Origin: Mesorhizobium sp. Root554
GTDB lineage: Bacteria > Pseudomonadota > Alphaproteobacteria > Rhizobiales > Rhizobiaceae
Length of the DNA: 64,000 nucleotides
Assembly: GCF_001427025.1 (NCBI RefSeq)
Contig: NZ_LMGA01000001.1
Span: 389,317-453,316 of the forward strand
Direction of reading: 5' to 3'
Shown: piece after piece, positions 34,363 through 44,283 of the stretch
Layout: every line of letters begins with the position of its first letter
Numbering within the stretch: position 1 is the stretch's first letter
Translations under genes and position numbers: made by a program
Notes under the pieces: generated by a model
The model's input: the letters and a program-made list of their open reading frames with translations, nothing else
What the model was told of the DNA's origin: nothing
Database searches by the model: none

Positions 34363-34818
34363 ATGAAGAAATCAACCAAACTCGCCATTGCCTTCCTGGC
34401 GCTCGCCGGCACCGCCGGTTCCGTCGCGGTCGCAGCCGACCGCGGTGACGCGAAGGGTCCCCGTCATGGCGCGATGCGCTTCGACAAGCTTGACGCCGAC
34501 TCCAATGGCGACGTCAGCTTCGAGGAGTTCACGGCCGCCATGGACAAGCGTATCGGCGACGCCGATGCCGACAAGGACGGCAAGATGACCGTGGCCGAGG
34601 TGGCTGCGCAGATCGAGAAGATGCGCTCCGAACGCATGGCCAAGCGCCTTGTCGACCGTTTCGATACCGACGGCGACGGTGCCGTCACCAAGGCGGAGAT
34701 CGAGGCGCAGCAGAAGAAGAGGTTCGCGCTTTTGGACCGCAACGATGACGGCAAGATCGAAAAGAGCGAAATGCGACGCGGCAAGCACGGCAAGCGTGGT
34801 CACCACAACGACAATTGA
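34363..34818 (+). CDS. Exported EF-hand calcium-binding protein
   Basis: A 151-aa secreted protein: signal peptide (LAIAFLALAGTAGSVAVAA), then four EF-hand loops, DADSNGDVSFEE, DADKDGKMTVAE, DTDGDGAVTKAE and DRNDDGKIEKSE, each with the Asp/Asn and Glu/Gly positions expected for calcium. The tail is basic and His-rich (GKHGKRGHHNDN). It is probably a periplasmic calcium buffer or sensor; no enzymatic domain is present. It has its own RBS (CAGGAG) and ends in a bidirectional terminator. Confidence 0.88.
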   Translation: MKKSTKLAIAFLALAGTAGSVAVAADRGDAKGPRHGAMRFDKLDADSNGDVSFEEFTAAMDKRIGDADADKDGKMTVAEVAAQIEKMRSERMAKRLVDRFDTDGDGAVTKAEIEAQQKKRFALLDRNDDGKIEKSEMRRGKHGKRGHHNDN

Positions 34819-34842
34819 GTTCTGGTCTGAGGCCTGAAAACG

Positions 34843-34876
34843 GAAACGCCCGGCGGAATAAACCGCCGGGCGTTTT
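34843..34876. terminator. Bidirectional intrinsic terminator
   Basis: Stem CGCCCGGCGG (34847-34856) with CCGCCGGGCG (34863-34872), loop AATAAA, flanked by AAA on one side and TTTT on the other, so it works for the EF-hand gene and for the convergent kinase gene. Confidence 0.9.
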
Positions 34877-34887
34877 CGTTTATCGGC

Positions 34888-37197
34888 TCAGGCCGCCGCC
34901 TTGATGGCGCGGACCGGCTTCCTGACCGGAATGCGGATCGAAACGATCGTTCCAGCCCCTTCGGTGGAGCGGATTTTCAGCGCGCCGCCGTGAAGTTCGG
35001 CCAGCGAGCGTGAGATCGCCAATCCAAGCCCTGAACCGGCGTGGTTCTTGGAGAACTGGTTCTGCACCTGCTCGAACGGTCGCCCGAGCTTGCCGAGCGC
35101 CGATTTCGGAATGCCGCAGCCATTGTCCTCGATCGTCAGCGTCATGGCGCCGGAGGTGTTGCGCGCCTTCACCGTTATGTGGCCGCCCTGGCCGGTGAAT
35201 TTCACCGCGTTGGACAGAAGGTTGATGACGATCTGCTTGATCGCCCGCCGGTCGGCAAAGAGCTTGACCGGGCCGGCGATGCGGGTGTCCACCGTGATGG
35301 ATTTCTCCGCCGCCGCGAGCGAAATGACACGCACCGTTTCGCTGATCAGCGGGCTGAGGTCGATCTCTTCCCGCTCCATCGAGAACTGGCCGGCCTCGAT
35401 CTTCGACATGTCGAGTATGTCGTTGATGACGCCGAGCAGATATTTGCCGCTGCTGTTGATGTCGGTGGCGTACTCTTCATAGCGCTGCGAGCCGAGCGGG
35501 CCGAACAGCGCCTGCTCCATCAGCTCGGAAAAGCCGATGATCGCATTGAGCGGCGTGCGCAGCTCATGCGACATGTTGGCGAGGAATTCCGATTTCGCCT
35601 GGTTGGCGGCCTCGGCGCGGTCCTTTTCCTTGATGTACTTGCGGTTGAGATCGGCCATTTCCCGCGCGCGCTCTTCCTCGGCGCGTCGGGCCAGGCTGAG
35701 GTCGTGGATGGTTGCCATCAGCCGGCGCTCGCTGTCCACGAGCTTTTCCTGGTGCTGCTTGATCTGCGTGATGTCGGAGCCGACCGACACGGTGCCGCCG
35801 TCCCGCGTCTGCAATTCGTTGACCTGGAGCCAGCGGCCATCGGCGAGCTGCCTTTCGAAGGTCAGGCCGCCGCGCGGACCGTTGGCGTTGGCGATCCGCC
35901 GTTCGGCGGCGAAAGCCAGCATCCTTTTCTCCAGCTGCTCGCGCGATACGCCAGGCATGACATCGCGGTCGGACAACCCATTGTCCTGCTGGTACTTGGA
36001 GTTGCACATCACCAGGCGCTGTCCGGAATCCCAGAGCACGAAGGACTCGTTGATGTTTTCGATCGCCGTGCGCAGCCGAAGGTCGGCGGCCTCGGACCGC
36101 AGCGCCAGATGCCGCTGCTCGGAGACATCCACGGCGATGCCGATCAGCTGGATTTCCGGCGCTTCGGGGTCCATCACCTGCGCCCTCGCGCGCATCCACA
36201 CCCATTGTCCGTCGGCATGGCGCATGCGGAAGACCTGGTCGATATGATCGATCTCGCGCGCCACGATCTGGTTGGCGAGTTCGAAAAGGTTGCCATCCTC
36301 GGGATGGATGATGGCATCGACCTCGCCGAACGACAGCATCGTCTCGCAGGGCTCGTAGCCCAGCATGTCGTACATTGAACGCGACCAGTACATCTTGCCG
36401 CGCACCATGTCCCAGTCCCACAGGCCGCAACGGCCCCGGACCAGCGCCATATCGATGCGCTGATGTGCATCGATATAGATGCGATCCGCCGCCTGGGCGC
36501 GGGATGCCTGACTGAAATAGGCGTAGAGAACGACGATCAGGACACCGGCCGTCAGCACGAACAGCGTCACGTTCAGCGAGACGGTCTTTCGCCATTCGGC
36601 GAAGACGGCATCCTGCGGCGCCAGCGCGACGGCCGCCTTGCTCCTGTCCGGGCTGAGCTGCAGCGCCGCGTACCAGTCGCTATCGCCGATCTTGACATCC
36701 ATCACGCCGGCGCGTTCGCCAAACAGGAACAGCGGCTGTCCGCCCGTGATCATCCTGTCGAGCAGACGGCCCTGCCACTGGGTCGAGCGCGGGCTGACGG
36801 CCTCTACCTTGAAGTTGCCGTCGGTCATCGTAAGCACGTAGCCGCTGTCCAGGGCGCCGGCGCGTGCGATGCGCTCGAGCAGGTCCTGGGCGCCGCCCTC
36901 GGCATAATCCGTTTCGATCAGCTGGCCGGCGGCGAGCGTGAGCATCGCCTTGGCGTTACGCTCCGTCTCATCCTGCGCGTTCATCAGCGAGAGAATCCGC
37001 AAGCCGGCAACCACGATCAGAAAGATGATGATCAGCGCCGGGATCAGTTTGCGAAGCAGAGGTTCGGCAGCCAGCAGGTTGCGATAGGTCGGCTCCGCGA
37101 AAAGGCGCGCGTTGCCTGACAGGCTGCGGCGCGGTGTCGCTCGCCAGCCAAAAACTATCCTGCCGGGCGCGCCCCACGCGTCCGCCTTTGCCATCAA
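34888..37197 (-). CDS. pleC: PleC-like PAS sensor histidine kinase (PdhS family)
   Basis: A 769-aa kinase. Two membrane helices (about residues 49-70 and 205-228) hold a periplasmic sensor; then two PAS domains (RCGLWDWDMVRGKMYWS and SFVLWDSGQRLVMCNS), a coiled coil, and the kinase core. The H-box FLANMSHELRTPLNAIIGFSE (His544) carries the form shared by PleC/DivJ/PdhS kinases that recognise DivK. N- and G-boxes are intact (NLLSNAVKFT, DNGCGIP, GSGLGLAIS). The order degP - RR - HK - glnE - kinase matches the S. meliloti region I recall as containing pleC. PleC controls DivK and so CtrA. Another PdhS paralogue is the alternative. Confidence 0.7.
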   Translation of the reverse strand: MMAKADAWGAPGRIVFGWRATPRRSLSGNARLFAEPTYRNLLAAEPLLRKLIPALIIIFLIVVAGLRILSLMNAQDETERNAKAMLTLAAGQLIETDYAEGGAQDLLERIARAGALDSGYVLTMTDGNFKVEAVSPRSTQWQGRLLDRMITGGQPLFLFGERAGVMDVKIGDSDWYAALQLSPDRSKAAVALAPQDAVFAEWRKTVSLNVTLFVLTAGVLIVVLYAYFSQASRAQAADRIYIDAHQRIDMALVRGRCGLWDWDMVRGKMYWSRSMYDMLGYEPCETMLSFGEVDAIIHPEDGNLFELANQIVAREIDHIDQVFRMRHADGQWVWMRARAQVMDPEAPEIQLIGIAVDVSEQRHLALRSEAADLRLRTAIENINESFVLWDSGQRLVMCNSKYQQDNGLSDRDVMPGVSREQLEKRMLAFAAERRIANANGPRGGLTFERQLADGRWLQVNELQTRDGGTVSVGSDITQIKQHQEKLVDSERRLMATIHDLSLARRAEEERAREMADLNRKYIKEKDRAEAANQAKSEFLANMSHELRTPLNAIIGFSELMEQALFGPLGSQRYEEYATDINSSGKYLLGVINDILDMSKIEAGQFSMEREEIDLSPLISETVRVISLAAAEKSITVDTRIAGPVKLFADRRAIKQIVINLLSNAVKFTGQGGHITVKARNTSGAMTLTIEDNGCGIPKSALGKLGRPFEQVQNQFSKNHAGSGLGLAISRSLAELHGGALKIRSTEGAGTIVSIRIPVRKPVRAIKAAA

Positions 37198-37372
37198 ATG
37201 GCACTCCCCGATCTTTTACCTGCTGAAATGATCCGGCAACGCCGTACTTCCGAATCGTCAGTAAAGAATCAAAGGTGATTCGCCTTGTCCAGTGGCTAAG
37301 TAAAAAAAGATTAAAAATCGACGGATTTGGACGCTTTGCCGCCTGGAGCGATTCAATTTAGCCACGAACGTT

Positions 37373-40021
37373 CTAGGCTAGAGTCCGCTCGACGATATCG
37401 CGCAGGTCGGCGGACAGATTGTCGGCGGCGGCAAGGGACAGCAGCGCCTCCCGCGCCTTCTTCTGCCTGCCCGGCTCCAGCGAGCGCCATGACCGCAGCG
37501 CCGTCGCCAGCCGTGCCGAAACCTGCGGGTTCAGCCGTTCGACCTGCAGCACGACATCGGCGAAGAATTGGTAGCCTAGTCCATCGGCGCGATGGAAACC
37601 GGTCTGGTTGGCGCTCGAGAACGTGCCGATGAGGGCGCGCACACGGTTCGGGTTCGACAGCGAGAAGGCGGAATGGCTCATCAGGGTCCGCACTGTCTCC
37701 ACCGCCTTGTCGCCCGGCGTGCTGGCCTGGATGGCGAACCATTTGTCCATCACCAGCGGATCGGAGCCGTATTTGGCTTCGAATGCGGCCAGCGCATCCA
37801 CGGTCCGCGGCGAGCCGGCATGGCGATGCGCCAGAACGGCCAGCGCCGCCGACCGGTCGGTCATGTTGGTCGCTGTTTCGAAGTGCTCTGCTGCGAGCTC
37901 TGCGCCGCCCGGCAGAAACGCGAGGTAGTCGAGCAGCACGTTGCGCAGCGCGCGTCGGCCGGCGCTGGCGGCGTCGGGGCTGAAATCGCCATTGTCGCGC
38001 AAACGGCCGTAGAGATTGCGGAACGCGGTTTCATTGGCGGCGGCGATAAATCCCGCAAGCCCGCTGCGGGCCGCATGGATGGCGTCGGGATCGATGTTCT
38101 TGCCAACGTCGCGCGCAATGTCGGCTTCGCCCGGCAGCGTCAGCACCAACGCCCGGAAAGCGTGCTCCAGCGCATCATCGCCGGCGATGGCGTCAACCAT
38201 GTCCGCCAGACGTTTGTCGAAGGCCAGGGGCTTGCCGCCAAGCGTCGCCCGGAAAGCGGCAATCAGCGCTTCCGTGAAAAGGGTGTTCGACGCCTGCCAT
38301 CGCGAAAAGGCATCGCTGTCGTGACTGGCGAGGAAAAGCTGCTCATCCGGCTTCTGCTGCAGCGACAGCGTCACCGGCGCCGAGAAGCCGCGGTTCAGCG
38401 AAATGGCGGGCTTTTGGCCAACCCCGCTGAAGCGGACGCTGTGGCGTCGCTTGCGGACATGGATGACGCCGTCCTCCACGCTGGCTCCCTCCGCAGCGTC
38501 GTAAGCCATGTCCCTGCCATCCTCGCCAACAAGTCCGAAGGCCAGCGGTATGTGCATCAGCCGCTTGCGGCTTTCAGACGGGGTTGGCGGCACCGACTGC
38601 TCGATGTCGAGCGTCAGTTCGCGGGCCGGCGCGTCATAGCGCGAGCTGACGGTGAGGTTGGGCGTACCGGCTTGGTGATACCACAACGAGAACTGCGACA
38701 GGTCGCGTCCGGAGGCGTCCTCGAACGCCTTGATGAACGCCTCGATCGTCACGGCCTGGCCGTCATGGCGCTCGAAATAGAGGTCCATGCCGCGCCGGAA
38801 CGCCTCGGCGCCGACGATGGTGCGGATCATCCGCACAACCTCGGAACCCTTCTCGTAGACGGTGGCCGTGTAGAAATTGTTGATCTCGCGATAGCGGCGG
38901 GGCCGCACCGGATGCGCCAGCGGGCCCTGGTCCTCCGGGAACTGGTGCGAGCGCAGCGTGCGCACCTCTGTGATGCGTTTGACCGGACGCGACCGCTGGT
39001 CGGCGGAGAACTCATGGTCGCGGAAAACAGTCAGCCCTTCCTTGAGACAGAGCTGGAACCTGTCGCGGCAAGTGATTCTGTTGCCTGTCCAATTGTGGAA
39101 ATATTCATGCGCGATGATCGCTTCTATATTGGCGAAATCGGCGTCCGTCGCGGTCTCCCGGTCAGCCAGGACATAGCGGTCGTTGAAGATGTTGAGACCT
39201 TTGTTCTCCATGGCCCCCATGTTGAATTCCGAGACGGCGACGATGTTGAAGACATCAAGGTCGTATTCGCGGCCGAATTTCTCCTCGTCCCAGCGCATGC
39301 ACCGCTTCAGCGCATCCATCGCGTAGTCGGCGAGCAGCTCCTTGCCGTGTTCGACATAGATGCCGAGGTCGACCTTGCGACCTGACATGGTGGTGAAGCT
39401 GCCGGAAACCTTGCCGAGATCGCCGGCGACGAGCGCGAACAGATAGGACGGTTTCGGAAACGGATCGTGCCACACCGCATAGTGCCGCCCATTGCCGAGA
39501 TCGCCGCCCTCCACCGGATTGCCGTTGGAAAGCAGCAGCGGTGCTTCCTTGCGCTCGGCCTCTATCCGCACCGTGTAGACCGAAAGGATGTCAGGCCGGT
39601 CGAGGAAATAGACGATGCGCCGGAAACCCTCGGCTTCGCATTGCGTACAATAGACGTCGTTGGTGCGGTACAAGCCCATCAGCGCCTGGTTGGCGGCCGG
39701 CGCGATTTCCGTTTCGACCAGAAGCTGGAAGCTCTTGGCGGTCGGCAGTCTGGTGATGATGAGATTGTCGGGCGTTGTCTGGTAATCGGAAAGCGCCAGC
39801 ATCCTGCCGTCGATCTCGACCTGCAGCAAAAGGGTGAGCCCGTCGCCGTCGAGCACCAGCGGGCTGTCCAGCGGCGCGCCCTCGCTGCGCACAACGGTCA
39901 TCAGCGCCGAGACCCGCGTGGCGCTCGGCGACAGGTTGAAGGTCAGGCTGATATCGGGGATGAGGTAGTCGCTCGGTCGGTAGTCTTCGAGTTTGAAGAC
40001 CTGGCCGTCGTCTGTACGCAT
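37373..40021 (-). CDS. pepN: Aminopeptidase N (PepN, M1 family)
   Basis: An 882-aa zinc aminopeptidase of E. coli PepN size. The exopeptidase motif reads GAMENKGLNIF; the zinc site is HEYFHNWTGNRITCRD (HEYFH at 305-309) with the third ligand in CLKEGLTVFRD. N-terminal sequence QVFKLEDYRPSDYLIPDISLTF is typical. It removes N-terminal residues from peptides in the cytoplasm. The ATG at 40021 is preferred over a 28-codon longer frame. Expressed away from the coxL-like gene. Confidence 0.95.
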   Translation of the reverse strand: MRTDDGQVFKLEDYRPSDYLIPDISLTFNLSPSATRVSALMTVVRSEGAPLDSPLVLDGDGLTLLLQVEIDGRMLALSDYQTTPDNLIITRLPTAKSFQLLVETEIAPAANQALMGLYRTNDVYCTQCEAEGFRRIVYFLDRPDILSVYTVRIEAERKEAPLLLSNGNPVEGGDLGNGRHYAVWHDPFPKPSYLFALVAGDLGKVSGSFTTMSGRKVDLGIYVEHGKELLADYAMDALKRCMRWDEEKFGREYDLDVFNIVAVSEFNMGAMENKGLNIFNDRYVLADRETATDADFANIEAIIAHEYFHNWTGNRITCRDRFQLCLKEGLTVFRDHEFSADQRSRPVKRITEVRTLRSHQFPEDQGPLAHPVRPRRYREINNFYTATVYEKGSEVVRMIRTIVGAEAFRRGMDLYFERHDGQAVTIEAFIKAFEDASGRDLSQFSLWYHQAGTPNLTVSSRYDAPARELTLDIEQSVPPTPSESRKRLMHIPLAFGLVGEDGRDMAYDAAEGASVEDGVIHVRKRRHSVRFSGVGQKPAISLNRGFSAPVTLSLQQKPDEQLFLASHDSDAFSRWQASNTLFTEALIAAFRATLGGKPLAFDKRLADMVDAIAGDDALEHAFRALVLTLPGEADIARDVGKNIDPDAIHAARSGLAGFIAAANETAFRNLYGRLRDNGDFSPDAASAGRRALRNVLLDYLAFLPGGAELAAEHFETATNMTDRSAALAVLAHRHAGSPRTVDALAAFEAKYGSDPLVMDKWFAIQASTPGDKAVETVRTLMSHSAFSLSNPNRVRALIGTFSSANQTGFHRADGLGYQFFADVVLQVERLNPQVSARLATALRSWRSLEPGRQKKAREALLSLAAADNLSADLRDIVERTLA

Positions 40022-40172
40022 CCGTTGGATTCCTGATTGCCGCCGGCCCGCGACCGCCGGCTGGTTCAAATGAAAATAGGCTGACGGCTCTTTACACGAA
40101 AGCACCCCTCGACAAAACTAGGGCGAGGCTTATGTCAGGGCCTGAATTCCCCAGCCATACTGCGAGGACGAC

Positions 40173-42476
40173 ATGACGGTCGCAACACCGAAATTCGGGA
40201 TGGGCGCATCCGTGCTGCGCCTGGAAGACCAGGCTTTCATCACCGGCATGGGTCGCTATACGGACGACATCCAGCCAGCCGCCACGCTGCATGGCTATGT
40301 CCTGCGCTCGCCCGTTGCAAAAGGAAAATTCTCCATCTCGTCGGTCGAGGCGGCAAGGGCCGCGCCCGGCGTGCATCTTGTCCTGACCGGGGCTGATCTC
40401 GGTCATCTTGGCGACCTGCAGTCGGGTTCCATGCAAAAGCAGCCGGACGGCACCCGCGCGCCCACCCGCGACATTCCGATCCTGTGCAAGGACCGCGTCC
40501 AGTATGTCGGCGATGCGGTCGCCTTCGTGGTGGCCGACAGCCGCGCGCTGGCGCAGGACGCCGCCGAACTCATCGAGGTCGACTATCAGGACGAGGAGGC
40601 CGTTTCCGGCACGATCGCGGCGCTCGATCCGGAAGCGCCGCTGGTCTGGCCGGAACTCGGCTCGAACAGGGCGTTCACCTACCATGCCGGCGACAAGAAG
40701 AAAGCCGATGCGGCCTTCGCCAAGGCCGCGAAGGTGACGCGCATCGACTTCATCAACAACCGGCTGGTCTGCAACTACATGGAAGCCCGCGCCGCCATCG
40801 GCGAATGGCGCACCGACGAAGACCGGTTCCAGCTCACCACCGGTTCGCAGGGCGTGCATTCCATGCAAACGATTCTCTCCGGTGTCTTCGGCATCGGCAA
40901 GGAGAAGCTGCGGGTCATCACGCCCGATGTCGGCGGCGGCTTCGGCCCGAAATCTTTCGTCTACCGTGAATATGCGCTGGTGCTGGAAGCCGCGAAACGC
41001 GTCGGCCGGCCGGTCAAATGGACCGGAGACCGGACCGAGCATTTCCTCACCGACGCGCAGGGGCGCGACAACGTCGTGACCGCCGAGATGGCGATGGACG
41101 AGAACGGCCGGTTCCTTGCCCTGCGGGTCGATCTACGCGCCAATATGGGCGCCTATCTCTCGCAATATGGCGGTTTCATTCCCTATATCGGCGTGACCAT
41201 GTCGACCGGCGTCTATGACATCCAGGCGCTGGATGTGACCACGACCGGCATCTACACCAACACCTGCCCCATCGACGCCTATCGCGGGGCAGGGCGGCCG
41301 GAAGCAGCCTTCCTGCTGGAAAAGCTGGTCGATGCCTGCGCCCGCGACCTGGGGCTGGGAGCGGAAGAAATCCGCCGCCGCAATTTCATCCGGCCCGATC
41401 AGATGCCGTACCGGACGCAGACCGGCCGTCTGTACGATACCGGCGAATTCGACGGCCACATGAGCGTGGCGCTGGAAAGGGCTGAATGGAATCAGTTTTC
41501 CAGCCGTTTCGAGGAAGCCAGAACGCGCGGAAAAGTCCGCGGCATCGGCATGGCGACCTATATCGAGGCCTGCGCCTTTCCAGGATCCGAACCGGCCCAT
41601 GTCGAACTGAACGGCGACGGCACCGTCACGCTGAAGATCGGCACGCAGACGAATGGACAGGGCCATGCGACGGCTTATGCGCAGTTCGTTGCCGAAAAGC
41701 TCAACCTGGATCTTGAGAAAATTTATGTCCGCCAGGGCGATACGGATGAGCTGAAATCCGGTGGCGGCACCGGCGGCTCGCGCTCCATCCCGCTCGGCGG
41801 CGTCTCCGCGTCACGCGCCGGCGAGGATTTGGCCGAAAAGATCAAGCGCGTCGCAGCCGATGAATTGGAAGCCTCGGCGGGCGACATCGAACTGGTCGAT
41901 GGCACGGCGCGCATCGTCGGCACCGACCGTTCGCTCGATTTCTCCACCATCGCCAAGGCTGCCAAGAAGAAGGAAGACCTGCAGGGTTTCGGCGAATTCG
42001 TGCAGCACGAGGCGACCTATCCCAACGGGACGCATATCTGCGAAGTCGAGATCGATCCTGACACCGGCCACACCGACATCGTGCGCTACACCATCGTCGA
42101 CGATTTCGGCGTTACGGTGAACCCGATCCTGCTTGCCGGGCAGGTCCATGGCGGCGTCGTCCAGGGCATCGGTCAGGCGCTCACGGAGGACACCGTCTAT
42201 GGCGAAGACGGGCAACTCCTGACGGCGAGCTTCATGGACTACGCCATGCCGCGCGCCGATGATGTTCCGTCGTTCCACTTCGAGACCCGCAACGTACCGT
42301 CCACCACCAATGCGCTCGGCATCAAGGGCGCGGGCGAGGCCGGCACGATCGGCTCGACCCCCGCGGCGCTGAACGCCGTGGTCGACGCGCTCTACCGGGG
42401 CTACGGCATCGGCCACATCGAAATGCCGGCGACGCCGTCGCGCGTCTGGGCCGCCATTCAGGAGGCGACGGCCTGA
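40173..42476 (+). CDS. Molybdopterin-binding subunit, form-II CoxL/xanthine dehydrogenase family (orphan)
   Basis: A 767-aa large subunit of the xanthine oxidase family. Molybdenum-site motifs are seen: GGGFGPKSF, the active-site loop AYRGAGRPEA near residue 369 (the form-II 'AYRGAGR', not the CO-dehydrogenase form-I 'AYRCSFR'), QTNGQGHATAYAQ, GGTGGSRS, and the catalytic Glu in KGAGEAGTIG (E722). It should hydroxylate a carbon substrate that I cannot name. No [2Fe-2S] or FAD subunit gene is in the window, so partners must be encoded elsewhere. A DMT exporter follows after one base. Confidence 0.85.
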   Translation: MTVATPKFGMGASVLRLEDQAFITGMGRYTDDIQPAATLHGYVLRSPVAKGKFSISSVEAARAAPGVHLVLTGADLGHLGDLQSGSMQKQPDGTRAPTRDIPILCKDRVQYVGDAVAFVVADSRALAQDAAELIEVDYQDEEAVSGTIAALDPEAPLVWPELGSNRAFTYHAGDKKKADAAFAKAAKVTRIDFINNRLVCNYMEARAAIGEWRTDEDRFQLTTGSQGVHSMQTILSGVFGIGKEKLRVITPDVGGGFGPKSFVYREYALVLEAAKRVGRPVKWTGDRTEHFLTDAQGRDNVVTAEMAMDENGRFLALRVDLRANMGAYLSQYGGFIPYIGVTMSTGVYDIQALDVTTTGIYTNTCPIDAYRGAGRPEAAFLLEKLVDACARDLGLGAEEIRRRNFIRPDQMPYRTQTGRLYDTGEFDGHMSVALERAEWNQFSSRFEEARTRGKVRGIGMATYIEACAFPGSEPAHVELNGDGTVTLKIGTQTNGQGHATAYAQFVAEKLNLDLEKIYVRQGDTDELKSGGGTGGSRSIPLGGVSASRAGEDLAEKIKRVAADELEASAGDIELVDGTARIVGTDRSLDFSTIAKAAKKKEDLQGFGEFVQHEATYPNGTHICEVEIDPDTGHTDIVRYTIVDDFGVTVNPILLAGQVHGGVVQGIGQALTEDTVYGEDGQLLTASFMDYAMPRADDVPSFHFETRNVPSTTNALGIKGAGEAGTIGSTPAALNAVVDALYRGYGIGHIEMPATPSRVWAAIQEATA

Positions 42477-42477
42477 A

Positions 42478-43428
42478 TTGTCGGACGGCGAGGGGGACGC
42501 AGCGCAGAACACGCTGACCGGCATCGGCATGAAGATCGCTTCGGTGGCGATCTTCGTCGGCATGCAGGCCTGCATCAAGGCGGCGGATGACGTGCCGCCA
42601 GGCCAGATCGTGTTCTTCCGGTCCTTTTTCGCAATTGTGCCCGTCCTGGCTTTCCTCGCATGGAGGGGTGAGCTTCGATTCGCCTTCGCCACCAGCCGGC
42701 CGGTGAGCCATGTCGTCCGGGGCCTCGTCGGCGTCGCCGCCATGGGGTTCAGCTTTTTCGCCCTGACCCGGCTGCCGTTTCCGGAAACCATCACGTTGAA
42801 CTATGCGCAGCCGCTGCTCATCGTCATGTTCAGTGCGATCTTTCTTGGTGAGATTGTGCGCGCCTATCGCTGGACGGCGGTCGCGGTCGGTCTGTTCGGC
42901 GTCATGGTCATTTCATGGCCCAACCTCACCCTGCTGACAGGCGCCGAAGGGATCGATAACCAGCAGGCGGCCGGCGTGGTCGCGATGCTGATTTCGGCCG
43001 TGATTTCGGCGGTAGCGGCGCTTCTGGTGCGCAAGCTCGTCCATACCGAGCGGACATCGACGATCGTGCTGTGGTTCTCGCTGACGGCCACCATTGCCTC
43101 ATTCGTTTCGATCCCGTTCGGCTGGAACTGGCTGAGTCCACTGCAGACGGTCCTGCTGGTGGCGGCCGGCCTGAGCGGCGGCGTCGCGCAAATCCTGATG
43201 ACGCAGGCCTATCGCCATGCAGAGGCCTCGGTCGTGGCGCCGTTCGAATACACCTCGATGATTTTCGGTCTCGGTCTCGGTTACCTGCTCTTCGCCGACA
43301 TTCCCTCGCTCAACACGCTGATCGGCGGTTTCATCGTCATAGGCGCCGGACTTTTCATCATCTGGCGCGAGCGCCGGCTTGGGCTGGAACTTACCGCGGC
43401 CCGCAAGGCTGGCTCTCCACCGGGCTAG
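42478..43428 (+). CDS. DMT-superfamily (EamA) exporter
   Basis: A 316-aa membrane protein with ten predicted helices in two EamA repeats (for example VPPGQIVFFRSFFAIVPVLAFLAW and VVAPFEYTSMIFGLGLGYLLFAD). Such proteins export amino acids or other metabolites. The start is probably a TTG one base after the molybdoenzyme stop, making the two co-translated; ATG 42529 is an alternative that would remove the polar N-terminus. Substrate unknown. Confidence 0.85.
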   Translation: MSDGEGDAAQNTLTGIGMKIASVAIFVGMQACIKAADDVPPGQIVFFRSFFAIVPVLAFLAWRGELRFAFATSRPVSHVVRGLVGVAAMGFSFFALTRLPFPETITLNYAQPLLIVMFSAIFLGEIVRAYRWTAVAVGLFGVMVISWPNLTLLTGAEGIDNQQAAGVVAMLISAVISAVAALLVRKLVHTERTSTIVLWFSLTATIASFVSIPFGWNWLSPLQTVLLVAAGLSGGVAQILMTQAYRHAEASVVAPFEYTSMIFGLGLGYLLFADIPSLNTLIGGFIVIGAGLFIIWRERRLGLELTAARKAGSPPG

Positions 43429-43438
43429 CAGCTCACCA

Positions 43439-44266
43439 TCAGGAATAATTGGGTTGAGCCGGACGCTCGGCCGCCAGCCGGGTAAGCACCGCCCTTGTCG
43501 CGTCATCGGCTGGAAAGAACGATTCGATCGCGAGCTCGGAGAGCGTGACATCGAGCGCCGTGCCGAAAACGGTGATCGTGCTGATGAACGATAGGATCGA
43601 GTCGCCCATCCGAAGCTTCAGCATATGGGCGATGGCCGAACTTTCATTGTGAATGATTCTGCCTTGAGAAACGCCGCCCGGATAGCCGCGCAGCTCCTCC
43701 TCCAGTTGTTCCAGCAGCGGGTCTGCATAGGTCTCGTTCTGCCGCTTGAGCCGCGCCAGGATATGCGCCCGCCATTCCGCCAGATTGACAATCTTCGAAG
43801 CGAGGCCCTTGGGATGAAGGCACAGCCGCAGCACGTTGACCGGCGGTTCCAGCAAGGCGCTGTCCTCGACCGCGGCGAGGAACGGTGCGACCGTGTCGTT
43901 CGCCGCCACCATGTTCCAGCGCGAATCCACCGCGAAGGCAGGGCAGGGCTCATGCCCCTTGAGCACCAGCTTGACCGCCGACAGGGCCTGAGAAAGAGAG
44001 GGGTCTGCCAGTGTCCGCTCACCGTATTGCGGCGCGAACCCGGCGGCCAGAAGCATGCGGTTGCGGTGGCGCAGCGGCACGTCGAGGCTGTCGGCCAGCC
44101 GGATCACCACCTCCCGCGACGGCGCCGCGCGGCCGCTTTCGAGAAAGCTGAGGTGGCGCTGCGAGATGTCCGCCTCGCCGGCGAGATCCAGTTGGCTCAT
44201 GCGGCGGCGCGACCGCCATTCGCGTATGATGCCGCCCACGGCGTTTTCGGTTTCGGACATTGCCAA
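43439..44266 (-). CDS. XRE-family regulator with MmyB-like ligand domain
   Basis: A 275-aa regulator. The N-terminal HTH (IIREWRSRRRMSQLDLAGEADISQRHLSFLESGR) is XRE type; the rest is an MmyB-like PAS-fold domain (HEPCPAFAVDSRWNMVAANDTVAPFL, LRLCLHPKGLASKIVNLAEWRAHILARL) that binds a small hydrophobic ligand in family members. Two ATGs two codons apart can start it (44266, 44260). It faces a small membrane protein gene across 153 bp that contain two inverted repeats, suggesting it controls itself and that gene. Confidence 0.88.
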   Translation of the reverse strand: MAMSETENAVGGIIREWRSRRRMSQLDLAGEADISQRHLSFLESGRAAPSREVVIRLADSLDVPLRHRNRMLLAAGFAPQYGERTLADPSLSQALSAVKLVLKGHEPCPAFAVDSRWNMVAANDTVAPFLAAVEDSALLEPPVNVLRLCLHPKGLASKIVNLAEWRAHILARLKRQNETYADPLLEQLEEELRGYPGGVSQGRIIHNESSAIAHMLKLRMGDSILSFISTITVFGTALDVTLSELAIESFFPADDATRAVLTRLAAERPAQPNYS

Positions 44267-44283
44267 TCCTGTCTGATCGAGAT

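Noticed and set aside
37592..39385. 597-codon plus-strand frame opposite pepN
   Set aside because: Antisense shadow of an M1 peptidase with complete zinc site.
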